Assembly (NCBI GenBank): GCA_018830925.1
Contig: JAHJRK010000414.1
Location: 1-6,235, forward strand
From: Pseudomonadota bacterium
Lineage (GTDB): Bacteria > Desulfobacterota > Desulfobacteria > Desulfobacterales > RPRI01
Length of the DNA: 6,235 nt
Direction: 5' to 3'
A program made the translations under genes and the position numbers. Below the pieces are notes generated by a model that saw nothing but the letters and a program-made list of their open reading frames with translations, did not search any database and was not told where the DNA came from. Of the stretch, positions 5,239 to 6,235 are shown in pieces (position 1 is the first letter of the stretch; each line of letters starts with the position of its first letter).

Positions 5239-5403
5239 ATGGAAATCAAATCTCTGAAAAGCAAAGAAAAAGAGCTTCTAGAAACGGTGCTTGAAAAAAC
5301 GCACTGGAACCTGGAAAAAACATCACGATTGTTGAAGATTTCTGTTTCGCAGATTAAACGGAAGATCAAGGCGTACGACATCAAAAAAATACAAAGCCCT
5401 TGA
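5239..5403 (+). CDS. Small Fis-type helix-turn-helix protein (54 residues, HTH only)
   Basis: ATG at 5239 to TGA at 5401-5403 encodes 54 residues, of which about 10-48 are a Fis/HTH_8-type DNA-binding domain: KELLETVLEKTHWNLEKTSR, then LLKISVSQIKRKIKAYDI. No receiver or ATPase part is present. Aligned without gaps to residues 406-444 of the neighbouring regulator it matches 15 of 39 positions, including HWN, the EIS/KIS turn and the K-I-x-x-Y end. The putative recognition helices differ (SQIKRK against PTLRSK). The protein is strongly basic (12 Lys and 2 Arg against 7 acidic residues), as expected for DNA binding. An AGGA sits 12 nt before the start, a poor spacing. It is the first gene behind the sigma-54 promoter and ends 48 bp before the transporter gene. 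It probably binds DNA; its target and whether it activates or represses are unknown. A remnant of a decayed regulator gene is the main alternative. Confidence 0.75.
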   Translation: MEIKSLKSKEKELLETVLEKTHWNLEKTSRLLKISVSQIKRKIKAYDIKKIQSP

Positions 5404-5437
5404 TTTTTTTTAAGGATAAAACCGATTGTACTCAAAA

Positions 5438-5444
5438 AAGGAGG
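5438..5444 (+). promoter_or_regulatory. Strong ribosome binding site of the ABC binding protein
   Basis: AAGGAGG lies 7 nt before the ATG at 5452, the best Shine-Dalgarno sequence on the plus strand here. It contrasts with the poor sites of the kinase, regulator and small helix-turn-helix gene, and suggests that the binding protein is the abundantly made product of the operon. It fixes the start codon. Confidence 0.85.
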
Positions 5445-5451
5445 ATCCAAA

Positions 5452-6235
5452 ATGAAATTCAAGTATTTCAAAATGTTGGTGCTTCTTCTGGCCGCGGTGT
5501 TGATGGTCCTGCCTGCCCGGCAGGTCTTTGCGGCAAAACCGATCGTTCTTGGCTGTCCACTTTCGACCGCCTTTCTTTACGGATGGGCTGCGGAAAGAGG
5601 ATTCAAGCTGGCGGTTGATGAAATTAATGCCAAAGGCGGGGTCAATGTAAAAGGTGAAATGCGCCCTTTTGCAGTTGAAGTTATCGACACACGCGACCTG
5701 GAGCCGGGAGTTCCTGTAAGTGATGCCCTTTTAGCGGTGGAAAAGCTGATCCTTGATAAAAAAGCCGATTTCATCTTAGGCGGCCCCGTTCGTTCCGAAG
5801 CAGCCCTTGCCGCCATGCCGCTTTTATCGAAATACCAGAAAGTTTCCATCCTCACCACCGGTGTGTTGACCCCCAAGTACCATGCAATGGTGGCTGAACA
5901 GTACGATAAATTCAAGTACTGCTTTAGAATACATGGAGAGGCAGTAAATTTAGTGGGTGAGATGTTCGCCAATTTCACCGAACTGAAAGAAAAATACGGA
6001 TTCAACAACCTGTTCATTATTGCCCAGGATGTTTCCCATGCCCGCGGAGCTGCCGAAACGATGAAAAACGTGGCCATTAAAAAAGGCTGGAATGTTACCG
6101 GCGTTGAGATTTATCCAACGGGCGCCACGGATTTTTCCATGGGACTGCTCAAAGCCAAACAGACAAACTCACAAATTATCAATATCTGGATGGATATGCC
6201 TGAAAGCGCCATTTTGCTGAAACAGTGGTATGAAA
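5452..6235 (+). CDS. ABC transporter periplasmic substrate-binding protein, LivK/amide type (C-terminus off right edge)
   Basis: From ATG 5452 the frame is open to the end of the window, giving 261 residues of a family usually near 380-420. Residues 1-27 are a Sec signal peptide: a basic start (KFKYFK), a hydrophobic stretch MLVLLLAAVLMVLP (8-21) and cleavage probably after VFA. C35 is not a lipobox cysteine, since a lysine and residues of the mature fold precede it. The mature part has the periplasmic-binding type I fold of branched-chain amino acid and amide receptors: IVLGCPLS opening strand, AVDEINAKGGV (54-64), the ADFILGGPVRSEA segment (105-117), a loop with TTGVLTP (135-141), then YGFNNLFIIAQD (182-193) beginning the second lobe. 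It would deliver a small solute to a Liv-type permease, whose genes are expected beyond the right edge. The ligand cannot be inferred. It is the second gene behind the sigma-54 promoter. Confidence 0.93.
   Translation, partial: MKFKYFKMLVLLLAAVLMVLPARQVFAAKPIVLGCPLSTAFLYGWAAERGFKLAVDEINAKGGVNVKGEMRPFAVEVIDTRDLEPGVPVSDALLAVEKLILDKKADFILGGPVRSEAALAAMPLLSKYQKVSILTTGVLTPKYHAMVAEQYDKFKYCFRIHGEAVNLVGEMFANFTELKEKYGFNNLFIIAQDVSHARGAAETMKNVAIKKGWNVTGVEIYPTGATDFSMGLLKAKQTNSQIINIWMDMPESAILLKQWYE

Noticed and set aside
5396..5414. A T-rich stretch after the small helix-turn-helix gene, suggesting a terminator.
   Set aside because: No GC-rich stem precedes the eight T residues; only CCTT/AAGG flanks them. 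Termination here would also cut off the binding-protein gene, which appears to belong to the same operon.
5577..6077. A 166-codon open frame on the minus strand.
   Set aside because: It lies wholly within the plus-strand ABC binding-protein gene, whose signal peptide, fold motifs and ribosome site are clear. The reverse frame is a composition artefact.

Overview
The window looks like chromosomal DNA of a Gram-negative, probably strictly anaerobic proteobacterium. The best guess is the former Deltaproteobacteria (Desulfobacterota, Desulfobacterales-like). The basis is a soluble NtrB/NtrC-type two-component pair with an RsbRD-N-like sensor module, sigma-54 control, a periplasmic binding protein with a Sec signal peptide, moderate GC content and Shine-Dalgarno starts. 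The taxonomy is inference from style, not from a marker gene.

Left part (1-1523, minus strand): a YhdH/AcuI-type NADPH-dependent medium-chain oxidoreductase (1523-525) is followed 96 bp later by a class I SAM-dependent methyltransferase (428 to beyond the left edge). Both have clear Shine-Dalgarno sequences and could be co-transcribed. Bases 1524-1845 are a divergent intergenic region. It holds a strong sigma-70-type promoter for the rightward genes, two short perfect palindromes and a 19-bp direct repeat.

Centre (1846-4879, plus strand): a cytoplasmic PAS-containing histidine kinase is followed, after a 160-bp gap, by an NtrC-family response regulator. The regulator has intact phosphorylation, ATPase, GAFTGA and Fis-type DNA-binding motifs.

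Right part (4880-6235): this is the most informative stretch. Directly downstream of the sigma-54 activator lies a complete enhancer-type promoter region in the expected order. There are tandem 21-bp repeats plus a third diverged copy (candidate regulator sites), then a perfect IHF-consensus match, then a near-consensus -24/-12 promoter at 5040-5055. After a 173-nt leader rich in inverted repeats comes a 54-codon gene for an almost bare Fis-type helix-turn-helix protein. Next is a branched-chain-amino-acid/amide-type ABC transporter binding protein, cut by the right edge.

Working model (inference): the kinase senses a cytoplasmic or metabolic signal and phosphorylates the regulator. The regulator binds the repeats and, with IHF bending, activates sigma-54 RNA polymerase to express the uptake operon. 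The tiny helix-turn-helix protein resembles the regulator's own C-terminal domain (15 of 39 positions identical by eye) and is encoded first in the controlled operon. That makes it a candidate feedback or co-regulator. This circuit is the main point of interest in the window.
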